From: Anaerolineales bacterium
Lineage (GTDB): Bacteria > Chloroflexota > Anaerolineae > Anaerolineales > Villigracilaceae
Assembly (NCBI GenBank): GCA_016789305.1
Contig: JAEURJ010000008.1
Coordinates: 248,001-312,000 of the forward strand
Reading direction: 5' to 3'
DNA: 64,000 bases
The translations under genes and the position numbers were made by a program. Under the pieces are notes generated by a model that searched no databases, was not told the origin of the DNA, and was given only the letters and a program-made list of their open reading frames with translations. Each line of letters starts with the position of its first letter. The first letter of the stretch is position 1. Below, piece by piece: positions 14,564 through 23,575 of the stretch.

Positions 14564-17500
14564 TTACTGTTGATTCAGGATCGTTTGCGTTTCCTGCGCA
14601 TCGTGGAACGCCTGACTTGCCGTGAATCGCTCGTGCGCACGTTGCAGATAGCCTCTGCTTGAGTCGTTCTTGATTCGTTTGCCGATCTCGCGCAAGGCGA
14701 TGCCTTCGTCCCAGGGCATCGATAGCTGCCTTGCAAATTGGGCGCTTTCCTCCCAATCCTTGAGCGCCGCTTTCTCATTGTTTTCCAGCCAATGCTTCCA
14801 ACCTTCAAAATAAAGCCGTGCCGGTTCCCCGATGGGGAAGGTGCGGGTGTATTTTTTGAATAAGTTTAATAATGTGACTGCGGTCTTTGTGATCTCTGCC
14901 TGGGTTTGCCAACCGGGTACATCGAATGTTTTATGCGCTTCCAATACTTCGAATGTCACCTGGGCGATCATGCGATATCCCATCAAAAGGGAATAAACCT
15001 GCGGCGGCAGTGAGATCAGGATGGGCAGTGCAATGACGCAATTTTTAATGGCAGCTTGTTCATTTCCAAGCTTCCAGTTTGATAAAGCACGAATGCCATT
15101 TAGGTGGGCGATGTTGATGGGTGTGCCATCGAGAGTATCGCCGTCTTTTGCAGTTTCCCGCGCCGCTTCGTATTCTCCGTGGCGCAGGTGCAGGAAGGAA
15201 AGCCCATAGGTCGCCCAGGTTAACTGAAGATGATTGCCTGTGCTTCTTGCCTGTGCAAACAGACTGTCGTAGTGAGTCTTTGACGTTTGGAAATTTCCGC
15301 CGCGATAAAATTCCAGCCCGGCGAGGACGATCTCCGCATCTCCCTGCAGGCGGTTATCGTAGGCTTGCGAGGCGAGTTCTTTGACTTGCAGGAGCGATGC
15401 CCGTGAGACATCCCATTGTGCAATGCCAAGTTGATACGTGCCTACTGCGAGATACGTCCAGGAACGGGAACGGGGATCGTCCACCTGCGTGGAGGCCTTC
15501 AAGGCTTGTTCGGCATACTGCTTTGCAAGTTTGTGGCTGGGGATGAATCCCAGGATCGCGCTGGCGGTTCCAAGCGCCCACACACGAGCCGGCGACATGC
15601 TGCCGCCGTCTTCGGAAAGATTGAGGCCGCCGAGGGTGTGATACAACATGGCAATGCTTTCCAGCTTGATGTAATTGACATTTCCAAGATGGGTGAAGAT
15701 TTGCGCGGCTTCCTGCAGTTCTTCATCTTTGGATTTCAATCGTCCGATGAAAAAGGAAGGAAAGCGCCGATGCAGGCTTTGGATCGTCCATTCATAGATC
15801 AGTCCAAGAATGATCCCGGATGTGGTGGAGGGGCTTGGATGTTTGAGCAGGCTTGCCGCCTCGCGGAAGTTGTCGCGGGCCGCGTCCATTTGACCCAACC
15901 CCATGCGCGCTTCGCCCATGATCCTTAACCAGCGCGCCTCTTTGATCGGCGGGACGGCATGATCATGTGCGGCTTTTGACTTTTCCAACGCCTGTGAAAA
16001 GAACTGAATGGCTTCGCGGTAGGCTCCGTTGCGGAATGCTGTTTCACCGGACTTTTCCAAATACTGAATTGCCTTGCCGGGTACGTCTGCCTGTTTCCAA
16101 TGGTGTGCGAGGACCGGGTAATAGGTAACGAGGTCCTGTACAAAGGAACCTTCGTACCATTCCGCCATGGCACGGTGCAGGGAACGCCGTTGCGAAAACA
16201 GCAAAAGATTGTAGGCAACTTCCTGCGTGATGATGTGCTTGAACAGATAGGTCACATCCGGCTCGGGCGAATCGAGGACCATAAGTTCCTGCGATTCGAG
16301 GCTGGTGAGATATTCCGGCAGGGCGGAAATATCGGTTTTGATCGGGTAGATGGCGGATAACTCTTTGAGCGCAAAGACTCGCCCGACCACGGAAGCAACT
16401 TTCAGCGTGAGTTGATGCGATGGGGGCATCCGGTCAATGCGGCTGGTGATGACTCCCTCCAGCGAGCCGGGCAGGTTGAGTTCATCCAAATTTCCCGCGC
16501 TGGAGGTGATGCGGCATTCCCTGTCTTTGACTTCAATGAATTTGCTGTCGCGCAATGCGTACACCAATTCCTCGCTGTAGAAGGGATGTCCCTCCGCCTT
16601 GTTGCGGATGAAGCGCACCAGTTCGTCAGGTAATTTGTCGACGTTCAGGCGCTGACACAACAAGGCTTCGATGTTCAGGTTATCAAGCAAGAGCAGATTC
16701 AAAAAGCGGGAATTGGGATTATCTCGTAATTGTGCGTATTCCAACGGAACATTGCTGCCCATCGGACGATTCGTGATGATGATCAGCAACGGTGAGACGC
16801 GCTGTGCCACCAGATTTAATAGCGACCACGAACTTGCGTCCAGCCAGTGGACATCTTCGATGACCAGCACGGTGGGCGCTTCGTTTGCAATTCGATCCAA
16901 TCGTTCGATCACGAGTTGCTGCATGGCCAACGCGCGCGCATCTCCGCTGATGTTGACCGTGCTTTCGTTATCTGCAATGGCAAACGGCAGGATCGCGCCG
17001 AGCAGCGGCGCGCGTTCCTTGAAATCTTCGTCTGCCTCCATCATTTTCTCGAAAGCCAGTTTTTGTTCTGAAACATTTTCCTGATCGTTCAATTGAAAAA
17101 TACGTGCTGCAATATTTTTCCACACATGGTATGGGCTGTTCTGCTCGATGGCTTCGCCCAACCCAAGCAGGATATTGATGTTCATGGCACTTGCCTGACG
17201 GAACACTTCCTCGACCAGCCGTGATTTCCCGAGCCCGGCTTCCCCTTCAATGATGACAACTCTGCTTTCTTTGGTGATGAGCGCGCGCAATGCTTCTGCA
17301 AGCGCGAATCGTTCGCCTTCCCGTCCAATGATGTCGGTGAGCGCAACCTGCCCCATGCCTTTTGCGTGTCTCGTGCTGGGCACATACACGGCCACCGGCT
17401 GGGATTTTCCACGAACAGGGATCATGCCAAGGGATGTAAAGTCCACGCGGTTTTTTGCGGCTTCGCAGGTTGCCGTATCGCAAAGGATGGTAACTTCGCT

Positions 17501-18667
17501 TCCATCAGGAGCCGTCAGGTTTGTGCCGGCGGCGTACATCAACCGCGCGGCAAGATTGACCGCATCGCCGTTGATCGTATACTCCCTGCGTTTTTCATTC
17601 CCGATCACGCCGCAAAACATGCGTCCCGTGGCAATGCCGATATAGGAACTCAAGCCAAGATCTGTGATGGTCTTCTTGATGTCCTGAGCCGCAAGGATCC
17701 CGCGCAGCGGATCATCTTCATGCGAAAAGGGCGGAAGACCAAATGCGGCCAACACCGAAACTCCCTTTTCATCCACGGCGATCTTATTGACGCTGCCTTC
17801 ATAACGATAGATCGAGCTTTGCAAAATTTGCGCAAGATTTTGTGCGATCCCCGGGTCTGTTCCCCGTGTCATCTCTGGAATGTTGATGAACAAACTTGTT
17901 ACACGGCGAAGCTCCGCAAGCCAGTCGGATTGACCTGCATCGATGCGCCTCGCGATCGCACCGGGGATGTAGGACCTTAATGCCGGGATCGAATTTTCTT
18001 CGAGATTAAATGATCGCGCCGCTTCCCTCGGGACCTTGATCCTGACTCCGTCCAACAGCATGTTCCCACCCTGCGCAGATTCTCCCAAACCATACGCTTT
18101 GAGATTCTTCCACGCCTCCGCAGAGACGATGATCTGTCCGGGCTGCAGGTGCGGCTGTACATGCATAATCTGGTCCAGCGCATCGCCGGTGATGACCATC
18201 TCCCAGCGATTGAACACGCCGCCCAAGCCTGTCAGCGCAATCTGACCTGCCCCAAGTGCGATCCGTGTGGAAAGGGTGCGGTCACCTGCGCGGAAGTTTT
18301 CCAACTCCTTGCGCGCCTCCAGAGCGGTTTGCGCCGCCAGCAGCGTTGCCTTTTCCAGATTTTCATATTGCCAAATGACCAGCAGGCCGTCGCCTGCGAA
18401 CTTGATAATATCCCCGCCGTAACTTTTAATAATATCGATCCATCGCCCATAAAAATTATTGAGCACAGCGGAGATATCCTCCGCGCCCGATGGGCCCCGC
18501 GCCGCGAATTGCTCGGTCAGCGCGGTGAAGCCTGAAATATCCACGAACAAAACCGCTGCCGAATACTCCTGCACAAAATGTGAGTTGGGCGGCGTTGGGT
18601 CTGCCACGATGCGGCTTTGTAGTACATCCGGGATGTAACTTTTAAGTGTATTGATCAGGGAGGGCAT
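14564..18667 (-). CDS. soluble-adenylyl-cyclase-like class III cyclase with AAA ATPase and TPR repeats
   Basis: 1367 residues from ATG 18667 (longer frame to 18730 unlikely). Order: cyclase half C1 (about 35-220), cyclase half C2 (about 260-450), an NTPase of the STAND/AAA type with Walker A GEAGLGKSR (about 473) and Walker B VLVIEDVHWLDASS (about 605), then TPR-like helices from about 890 to the end. C1 keeps both metal aspartates (Asp43 in FVDISGF, Asp93 in FAGDG) but has ITGDALDQIM where the transition-state Asn/Arg belong. C2 has lost the first Asp (FINIP) but keeps the INGDAVNLAARL Asn/Arg. That is the pattern of mammalian sAC (ADCY10): one composite active site. The expected product is cAMP; bicarbonate sensing is a family property I cannot confirm here. 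Confidence 0.88.
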   Translation of the reverse strand: MPSLINTLKSYIPDVLQSRIVADPTPPNSHFVQEYSAAVLFVDISGFTALTEQFAARGPSGAEDISAVLNNFYGRWIDIIKSYGGDIIKFAGDGLLVIWQYENLEKATLLAAQTALEARKELENFRAGDRTLSTRIALGAGQIALTGLGGVFNRWEMVITGDALDQIMHVQPHLQPGQIIVSAEAWKNLKAYGLGESAQGGNMLLDGVRIKVPREAARSFNLEENSIPALRSYIPGAIARRIDAGQSDWLAELRRVTSLFINIPEMTRGTDPGIAQNLAQILQSSIYRYEGSVNKIAVDEKGVSVLAAFGLPPFSHEDDPLRGILAAQDIKKTITDLGLSSYIGIATGRMFCGVIGNEKRREYTINGDAVNLAARLMYAAGTNLTAPDGSEVTILCDTATCEAAKNRVDFTSLGMIPVRGKSQPVAVYVPSTRHAKGMGQVALTDIIGREGERFALAEALRALITKESRVVIIEGEAGLGKSRLVEEVFRQASAMNINILLGLGEAIEQNSPYHVWKNIAARIFQLNDQENVSEQKLAFEKMMEADEDFKERAPLLGAILPFAIADNESTVNISGDARALAMQQLVIERLDRIANEAPTVLVIEDVHWLDASSWSLLNLVAQRVSPLLIIITNRPMGSNVPLEYAQLRDNPNSRFLNLLLLDNLNIEALLCQRLNVDKLPDELVRFIRNKAEGHPFYSEELVYALRDSKFIEVKDRECRITSSAGNLDELNLPGSLEGVITSRIDRMPPSHQLTLKVASVVGRVFALKELSAIYPIKTDISALPEYLTSLESQELMVLDSPEPDVTYLFKHIITQEVAYNLLLFSQRRSLHRAMAEWYEGSFVQDLVTYYPVLAHHWKQADVPGKAIQYLEKSGETAFRNGAYREAIQFFSQALEKSKAAHDHAVPPIKEARWLRIMGEARMGLGQMDAARDNFREAASLLKHPSPSTTSGIILGLIYEWTIQSLHRRFPSFFIGRLKSKDEELQEAAQIFTHLGNVNYIKLESIAMLYHTLGGLNLSEDGGSMSPARVWALGTASAILGFIPSHKLAKQYAEQALKASTQVDDPRSRSWTYLAVGTYQLGIAQWDVSRASLLQVKELASQAYDNRLQGDAEIVLAGLEFYRGGNFQTSKTHYDSLFAQARSTGNHLQLTWATYGLSFLHLRHGEYEAARETAKDGDTLDGTPINIAHLNGIRALSNWKLGNEQAAIKNCVIALPILISLPPQVYSLLMGYRMIAQVTFEVLEAHKTFDVPGWQTQAEITKTAVTLLNLFKKYTRTFPIGEPARLYFEGWKHWLENNEKAALKDWEESAQFARQLSMPWDEGIALREIGKRIKNDSSRGYLQRAHERFTASQAFHDAQETQTILNQQ

Positions 18668-18730
18668 GTACGCAGACCTTTGCGCGATGAAAGAAGTACC
18701 TTGGTTTGTATTATATCGCACGCGAACCAA

Positions 18731-18765
18731 AAAGCCCTCAAAGACGGACTCTCTTTGAGGGCTTT
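18731..18765. terminator. terminator for the DMT transporter gene
   Basis: 13-bp stem (18731-18743 / 18753-18765) followed by T residues on the minus strand; it separates the transporter from the cyclase operon. Confidence 0.85.
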
Positions 18766-18781
18766 CATGTTTTTTGTTCCG

Positions 18782-19714
18782 TTATTCTGTTTGCTCCGGG
18801 ACGACTTCCTGCGCTTCCTTCGTGACCTTGGGCCTGCTCTTTGTATTAATAAAAATGACCGACCCGATGATGATCGCTGTGGCGAGCCAGATGCGCGGCT
18901 CCAGCGGTTCATTTGCAAACCAAAAACCGAGCAGCACCGCCACGATCGGGTTGACATAGGCATATGTTGAAACCAGTGAGATCGGAGCATTTTGCAGCAG
19001 CCAGGTATACGAACCGAAGCCGATGATCGAGCCAATGGTGATGAGATAGATCAATCCATAGATCGAACGCGCTGAAACCGCGGCTGGATTCCAACCGTGC
19101 AGTTCGCCGGTCAGCAGTGAAATGACGATCAGGCCAATACTGCCCATGAGCATCTGCGCGCCCGTTGACATGAGGGACGCCTTGGGTAAATCTGCTGATT
19201 TGCTGTAGACAGAACCGGATGCCCAAAGCAGGCAGGCTGCAAGCAAGGCGGCCACGCCAAACGGATTTAACTTCACGCCGCTTTGCGAAAATTCGCCCGG
19301 ACCCACAAGGATAAAGATGCCTACAAATCCAACCAACAGCCCCACGATGGCCTGCCAGGTTGGTTTGATGCCGCCCGGGCGGATGGTTTCTGCGATCACC
19401 AGAAACATGGGCACGGAAGCAATGATCAATGCCGCAATGCCGGAGGGGATAGTTTGCTCTGCCCACGAAACCAGTCCATTGCCGCCGAGCAGGAGCAGGT
19501 TGCCGATGATGGCAGTGGAGATCCATTGCTTGCGGGTAGGCATTTCTGCACCTGCCGCACGCTGCCAGATGACCAGGATCAGGCCCGAGATCAGAAATCG
19601 AACGGCCGCATGAAAGAACGGCGGGATGGTCTCGATGGCCACTTTGATCCCCAAATATGTGGAGCCCCAAACGATGTATAACGCTAATAACGCCAGCCAG
19701 GTTTTTGTTTTCAT
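18782..19714 (-). CDS. EamA/DMT-family transporter (YedA/RhaT-like)
   Basis: 310 residues with ten predicted transmembrane helices in two EamA repeats (about 5-140 and 150-290). The start YIVWGSTYLGIKVAIETIPPFFHAAVRFL is a hallmark of the YedA-type branch, which exports amino acids and other metabolites. The C-terminal tail is charged and cytoplasmic. The gene follows the Ada-like gene by 27 bp on the same strand, so the two may be co-transcribed. The substrate cannot be inferred. Confidence 0.9.
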   Translation of the reverse strand: MKTKTWLALLALYIVWGSTYLGIKVAIETIPPFFHAAVRFLISGLILVIWQRAAGAEMPTRKQWISTAIIGNLLLLGGNGLVSWAEQTIPSGIAALIIASVPMFLVIAETIRPGGIKPTWQAIVGLLVGFVGIFILVGPGEFSQSGVKLNPFGVAALLAACLLWASGSVYSKSADLPKASLMSTGAQMLMGSIGLIVISLLTGELHGWNPAAVSARSIYGLIYLITIGSIIGFGSYTWLLQNAPISLVSTYAYVNPIVAVLLGFWFANEPLEPRIWLATAIIIGSVIFINTKSRPKVTKEAQEVVPEQTE

Positions 19715-19741
19715 TTTTTCCTTTTGTTTTTTATTTTGTCG

Positions 19742-20629
19742 CTAAACAGCAGTTTCGCGGGAAGCGTTCGCTGCGACATATTCCTTTACCAGAATCGCCT
19801 TCTTGCGTGCCGAGCCGTACAGATAATTCCCGATCTCGCCGCTCTTGCGGATAACACGATGACAGGGGATCAGATACGCAATGGGATTATGTCCCACAGC
19901 CGTGCCAACCGCTCGTAATGCGGAGGGTTTTCCGATCTGCATGGCGATGTGTTCGTAGGTGGTCAACGTGCCGGTTGGGATGCCGAGCAATGCCTCCCAG
20001 ACCTTGATCTGAAAATTCGTCCCGCGAAGATGGATCTTGAGCGGCGAATCAGTTCGCAGGTCCGAAAAGATGCGTGTGACCAGCGGCGCCGTGGATTTGT
20101 AATCCTCGGTCATGGTCGCCTGTTTCCAATCCGTGACCAGGTTGTCGATCGCCTGGCCTTCGCTTGTGCCGATGAAACTCAAATTGCAAATGCCGCGATC
20201 CGTGGTGGCGATCAGACATTTCCCAAAGGGGGAGGGATGGATTCCGTAGCGAATGGTCAGCCCTGAGCCGCTGGATTTATATTCGCCCGGGGTCACGGCT
20301 TCTGTGGTGACGAAGAGATCGTGCAGGCGGCCGAGGCTGGAAAGCCCGACTTGATGCGTGGTATCCAGCAGGTTTTCCGATTTGTCCAACAGTTGCTTGG
20401 CATGTTCCTTGGTGAGGAATTGCATGAAGCGCTTAGGGCTGATCCCGGTCCAACTGGTGAACAGGCGTTGGAAGTGATATTCGCTCAAGCCGACCGCCGC
20501 GGCGATTTCATCCAGCTCGGGCTGGCGGTTTACGTTGATTTCGATAAATCGAATGGCCTGTTCGATGAGCTGATAATGTTGTGATTGTTCGGGTGCGTCG
20601 TTCTGAGCTTGTCGAAGAATTGAGTCCAT
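19742..20629 (-). CDS. Ada-like AraC/methylguanine-DNA methyltransferase
   Basis: 295 residues from ATG 20629, fixed by a strong AAGGAG 6 bp upstream (the frame stays open to 20728). About 15-115 is an AraC-type double HTH (LDEIAAAVGLSEYHFQRLF; ISPKRFMQFL); about 125-290 is the MGMT domain with the acceptor site IPCHRV (Cys256) and upstream VWEALLGIPTGTLTTYE. The N-terminal zinc/phosphotriester domain of E. coli Ada is absent. It removes alkyl groups from O6-guanine by suicide transfer and may regulate alkylation genes. The first residues MDSILRQAQND match, in translation, a common genomic repeat (TTCTGAGCTTGTCGAAGAAT), so the start may have been acquired with the repeat. Confidence 0.9.
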   Translation of the reverse strand: MDSILRQAQNDAPEQSQHYQLIEQAIRFIEINVNRQPELDEIAAAVGLSEYHFQRLFTSWTGISPKRFMQFLTKEHAKQLLDKSENLLDTTHQVGLSSLGRLHDLFVTTEAVTPGEYKSSGSGLTIRYGIHPSPFGKCLIATTDRGICNLSFIGTSEGQAIDNLVTDWKQATMTEDYKSTAPLVTRIFSDLRTDSPLKIHLRGTNFQIKVWEALLGIPTGTLTTYEHIAMQIGKPSALRAVGTAVGHNPIAYLIPCHRVIRKSGEIGNYLYGSARKKAILVKEYVAANASRETAV

Positions 20630-20944
20630 GTTGATCTCCTTTTGATGGGGAAGATTGTATGGGTTCTTACTTGCAGCAACCACCCGATTCTTGCTCATTT
20701 TCTCCTTCTTAAGGTATTTCTTTATCAAGACGTGCGCAGTTCAAAATCTTTTGCCACGAATTATCACGAATTTTTAAAAAAATTCGCGTGAATTAGCGAA
20801 ATTCGCGGCTTATTCTTGGGGTTTTGCGTAGGTGCTATTTATATTATAACGGCCACGACCACGGTTATCACCAAGTACATTGTGGTGATTGTATTTTGCC
20901 TCTTTTTTGGATACGATGTATCCATTACTTTATTGGAGGCTGTC
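20630..20944. other. divergent intergenic region with an AT-rich palindromic repeat
   Basis: 315 bp between the Ada-like gene (minus) and the amine oxidase (plus). It holds the Ada ribosome site, an imperfect inverted repeat at 20754-20809 built from CACGAATT/AATTCGCG words (central CGAATTTTTAAAAAAATTCG), and GGAGG at 20935-20939 for the oxidase. The frame open from 20816 into the oxidase gives an implausible hydrophobic extension. No clear -35/-10 pair seen. Confidence 0.6.
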
Positions 20945-22366
20945 ATGACTTCTGAAAATCTTATTGTCGAATACGTGGACGTGGTAAAGCAGGGGTTAGC
21001 AAAGAAAATAAAAAATGGAAAGCCGAAGAAGGTGATCATTGTCGGTGCCGGCCTGACCGGGCTGGCGGCCGCCCATGAATTGATCCAGGCGGGTCACGAG
21101 GTGCAGATTCTCGAAGCACAGCATCGCGTGGGCGGGCGGATCTATACGCTGCGTGACCCGTTCGCTCAAGGCCTGTACGCCGAGGCCGGCGCGATGCGCA
21201 TCCCGCGTGCCCATGCGTTGACCATGGCCTATATCGAAAAATTCGGCTTGCAAACTGTGGACTTCATGATGGGCAATCCACAGACATATGCTCATATCGG
21301 CGGGGTCAAACACCGCATGTCTGAAGTGCAGGCAGATCCTTCCGTGTTGGGTTTTGAAACTTCTGCAAAGGAAAAAGGAAAACTTGCTGGCGATCTTTGG
21401 GATGAAGCGATCCGCCCGTTGGTGAAAAAAGTGGAGAAGGAGGGTTGGGACGAGGTCATCTCTCAATACGATCAATATTCCGTGCGCGAATTCCTTGAAC
21501 TGCAAGGCTGGTCTGAAGGCATGATCGAGATGTTCGGTCTGCTCAACAATCAGGAGTCGGTGATGAATTCCTCCTTCCTTGAACTGTTCCGCGAAGACGG
21601 CGGAAATTATTACACCAATATGTGCCAGATCGTCGGTGGCATGGACAATCTCTCCCATGCATTTTTGCCCGTCGTTGGATCGCACATCCGTTATGGCGCG
21701 AAGATGATCGCCATCGATCAAAGCCCGGACGAAGTGACGATTCACTATCACACCCGCGCCGGCGGCTTTAACATCCGCGGCGATTACGCGATCATCACAG
21801 TTCCATTCCCTGTGCTGCGGCATGTGGAAGTGCTCAAGCCGTTTTCGCGTGCCAAACAGCGGGCGATCCGTCAGCTGCATTACGATGCCTCAGCGAAAAT
21901 TTTCTTCCAAACACGCCGACGTTTTTGGGAAACGGACGAAGGTATTTACGGTGGGGGGACGGTCACCGATCTCGCGATTCGCAATTTGTTTTACACAAAC
22001 TACGGCAAGGAAACGGGGCGTGGCATTTTGCTCGCCAGTTACACCTGGTCCGAAGATGCTCAGCGCTGGGGCTCGCTGGCCCCGCACGAGAGAATTGAAC
22101 AGGCGATTGAAAATGTCGCAGCCATACATCCCCAGATCAACGCGGAGTTTGAAGCGGGCGCGTCCCACATGTGGCACGATGACCCGTTCGCTGGCGGCGC
22201 GTTTGCGCTGTTCGACCCCGGCCAGCAGATCCTGCTCCATGAGGCCATCGTCGCACCGGAAGGGCGAATCCATTTTGCGGGCGAACATGCTTCGCTGTAT
22301 CATGCCTGGATCCAGGGCGCGTTCGAGTCCGGATTGCGCGCGGCGATTGCCGTCCATCAGGCTTAA
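20945..22366 (+). CDS. flavin-containing monoamine/amino-acid oxidase
   Basis: 473 residues from ATG 20945, supported by GGAGG 5 bp upstream. The N-terminal FAD site VIIVGAGLTGLAAAHEL (30-46) is followed by the ADP-ribose acidic residue (LEAQHRVGGRI). The C-terminal IHFAGEHASLYHAWIQGAFESGLRAA is the second flavin-binding motif of the amine oxidase family. The body resembles bacterial L-amino-acid oxidases and tryptophan oxidase-type enzymes: FAD-dependent oxidation of an amine to an imine with H2O2. There is no signal peptide. The gene is monocistronic, ending at a hairpin 22373-22397. The substrate is unknown. Confidence 0.9.
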   Translation: MTSENLIVEYVDVVKQGLAKKIKNGKPKKVIIVGAGLTGLAAAHELIQAGHEVQILEAQHRVGGRIYTLRDPFAQGLYAEAGAMRIPRAHALTMAYIEKFGLQTVDFMMGNPQTYAHIGGVKHRMSEVQADPSVLGFETSAKEKGKLAGDLWDEAIRPLVKKVEKEGWDEVISQYDQYSVREFLELQGWSEGMIEMFGLLNNQESVMNSSFLELFREDGGNYYTNMCQIVGGMDNLSHAFLPVVGSHIRYGAKMIAIDQSPDEVTIHYHTRAGGFNIRGDYAIITVPFPVLRHVEVLKPFSRAKQRAIRQLHYDASAKIFFQTRRRFWETDEGIYGGGTVTDLAIRNLFYTNYGKETGRGILLASYTWSEDAQRWGSLAPHERIEQAIENVAAIHPQINAEFEAGASHMWHDDPFAGGAFALFDPGQQILLHEAIVAPEGRIHFAGEHASLYHAWIQGAFESGLRAAIAVHQA

Positions 22367-22372
22367 GAACTC

Positions 22373-22397
22373 GAAGCGGAGTCAAAGACTCCGCTTC
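22373..22397 (+). terminator. hairpin after the amine oxidase gene
   Basis: 11-bp perfect stem (22373-22383 / 22387-22397) with loop AAA; no proper T tract, so termination is uncertain. Confidence 0.5.
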
Positions 22398-22800
22398 AAA
22401 AGTGCCCCGCATGTGCCGTGTATCACCAGGTTTTGAACCTGCAAGTGCAGGTGGGTCCCTACCTAGAAACGCCGCCTTGGCTCAGGCCTATCGCGTTATT
22501 CCTATTAAGTTAAGGACCCTTGTATTAGTTATTGGCTCAGAACGTGAAGGCAATATCACGAACACAGAAGGGCAATGAATTTTATACCATAATCCAAAGT
22601 GCAGTGGTAGAGATATATTAATTGACGTTTATCGGAACGGGAAAAATTTGATTGATTTTATAAATATTTTGTGATACGCTTCCATTGTTAAGTTTGATCG
22701 AAAATGGGAACACGCATCTTTCCCCGCCGAAAACTGGTCGGGCGATTCTGGAATATTCGTCACATGGCTCACCACGAAATTAATCTTTCGTAGGTGAGTT
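22398..22800. ncRNA. structured intergenic region, candidate non-coding RNA
   Basis: About 400 bp with no credible ORF. The nested helix GGGTCC (about 22452) / GGACCC (about 22512) encloses AACGC/GCGTT and GCC/GGC with loop TTGGCTCA; before it, AGGTTTTGAACCT and CCTGCAAGTGCAGG form alternative overlapping hairpins. A separate 12-bp hairpin lies at 22768-22798 (CTCACCACGAAA / TTTCGTAGGTGAG). The size and the mutually exclusive helices would suit a regulatory RNA such as 6S RNA. The SRP, tmRNA and RNase P consensus sequences are absent. I cannot name it, and the strand is undecided though the plus strand looks better. Confidence 0.35.
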
Positions 22801-22820
22801 TGTGTTTAAGAGCAAAACGG

Positions 22821-22887
22821 GACGCTGATAAACGCAGAAAGCGCTGATTTTTCTTTCGATCAGCGAAAATCAGCGTTCATCAGCGTC
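22821..22887. repeat. 67-bp palindromic intergenic repeat
   Basis: Ends GACGCTGA / TCAGCGTC, with internal repeats of the words CGCTGAT and ATCAGCG. It is probably a REP/MITE-like element; I recognise the wording as a common intergenic repeat in Chloroflexota-like genomes, from memory. Confidence 0.6.
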
Positions 22888-22924
22888 CAAAAAAATAAAT
22901 TTTGGGGGTTAAATGTTTTGCTTT

Positions 22925-23434
22925 TTACCAGTCTCCCGCATACTGGATCTTATACGGCTTTGTCTTCTGTTCGATCAACCTGCGGCGTAATTCTGTCAAT
23001 TGGCGAATGTGCAGATTATCGTGCGCCACCCAGGAGGTGAACATATCTCCGGCGGTCATCAAACGCCATTTTGTCCTGTACTTGATGTTCCAATTTGCAT
23101 TTTTCAAACTTCTTAACCAAACGAATGATTTTTCCCGTTCACGGAAAAATTTGGACTTCATTTTATTGAAATCCTGTTGGTTGTATTTCCGCTCGGTGAC
23201 CCAGGCTTCTGTCGCGATGGGATGCCATTCTTCATCCTGACGATGGAGAATGAAATCCAGGTGTTCGCGGAAATCCTCGCGCTCTTCATCGTACAGATGA
23301 CAGGTCACTTCGAGAATCGACCACACCTTGGAACTCTTCTTGAGCTGCGCATCCTGCTGGCTGACGCCATGCAGCATGGCTCGGATGATCTCAGTGCTTT
23401 GGGTTAATTCGTTGTATAGTTCTTGAAATTTCAT
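22925..23434 (-). CDS. DinB-superfamily protein
   Basis: 169 residues. Four-helix DinB fold: N-terminal LYNELTQSTEIIRAMLHG, then the metal-site helix SILEVTCHLYDEERED (first His) and the C-terminal WVAHDNLHIRQLTELRR (His residues). DinB/YfiT proteins are metal-binding and include thiol-dependent transferases such as bacillithiol S-transferase; the role here is not predictable. It is monocistronic, with no other gene within 130 bp on its strand. Confidence 0.85.
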   Translation of the reverse strand: MKFQELYNELTQSTEIIRAMLHGVSQQDAQLKKSSKVWSILEVTCHLYDEEREDFREHLDFILHRQDEEWHPIATEAWVTERKYNQQDFNKMKSKFFREREKSFVWLRSLKNANWNIKYRTKWRLMTAGDMFTSWVAHDNLHIRQLTELRRRLIEQKTKPYKIQYAGDW

Positions 23435-23460
23435 TTTATATTCTCCAAACGATACGTACC

Positions 23461-23530
23461 TGTAGGGCGGGTTTGTAACCCGCCAGTCCTCATGATTCCA
23501 GAAAACGTCAGGCTAAAAGCCTGACCTACA
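23461..23530. repeat. compound palindromic element
   Basis: Outer arms TGTAGG/CCTACA (23461-23466 / 23525-23530) enclose two hairpins: GGCGGGTT/AACCCGCC (23466-23473 / 23477-23484) and GTCAGGCT/AGCCTGAC (23507-23514 / 23518-23525). A folded cruciform-like unit, likely a small mobile or transcription-ending repeat. Confidence 0.6.
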
Positions 23531-23575
23531 TGCTGAATTGACGACGGTGATTTTCATGGATTCCCTGAAAAATTT

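Noticed and set aside
20996..21880. 294-codon open frame on the minus strand inside the amine oxidase gene
   Set aside because: It is the complement of a well-matched oxidase coding frame, has no recognisable motif, and has a His/Arg-rich composition typical of antisense shadows.
22398..22620. SRP RNA, tmRNA or RNase P RNA
   Set aside because: The GGAAGCAGCC-like SRP loop, the tmRNA ends and the RNase P core words are absent.
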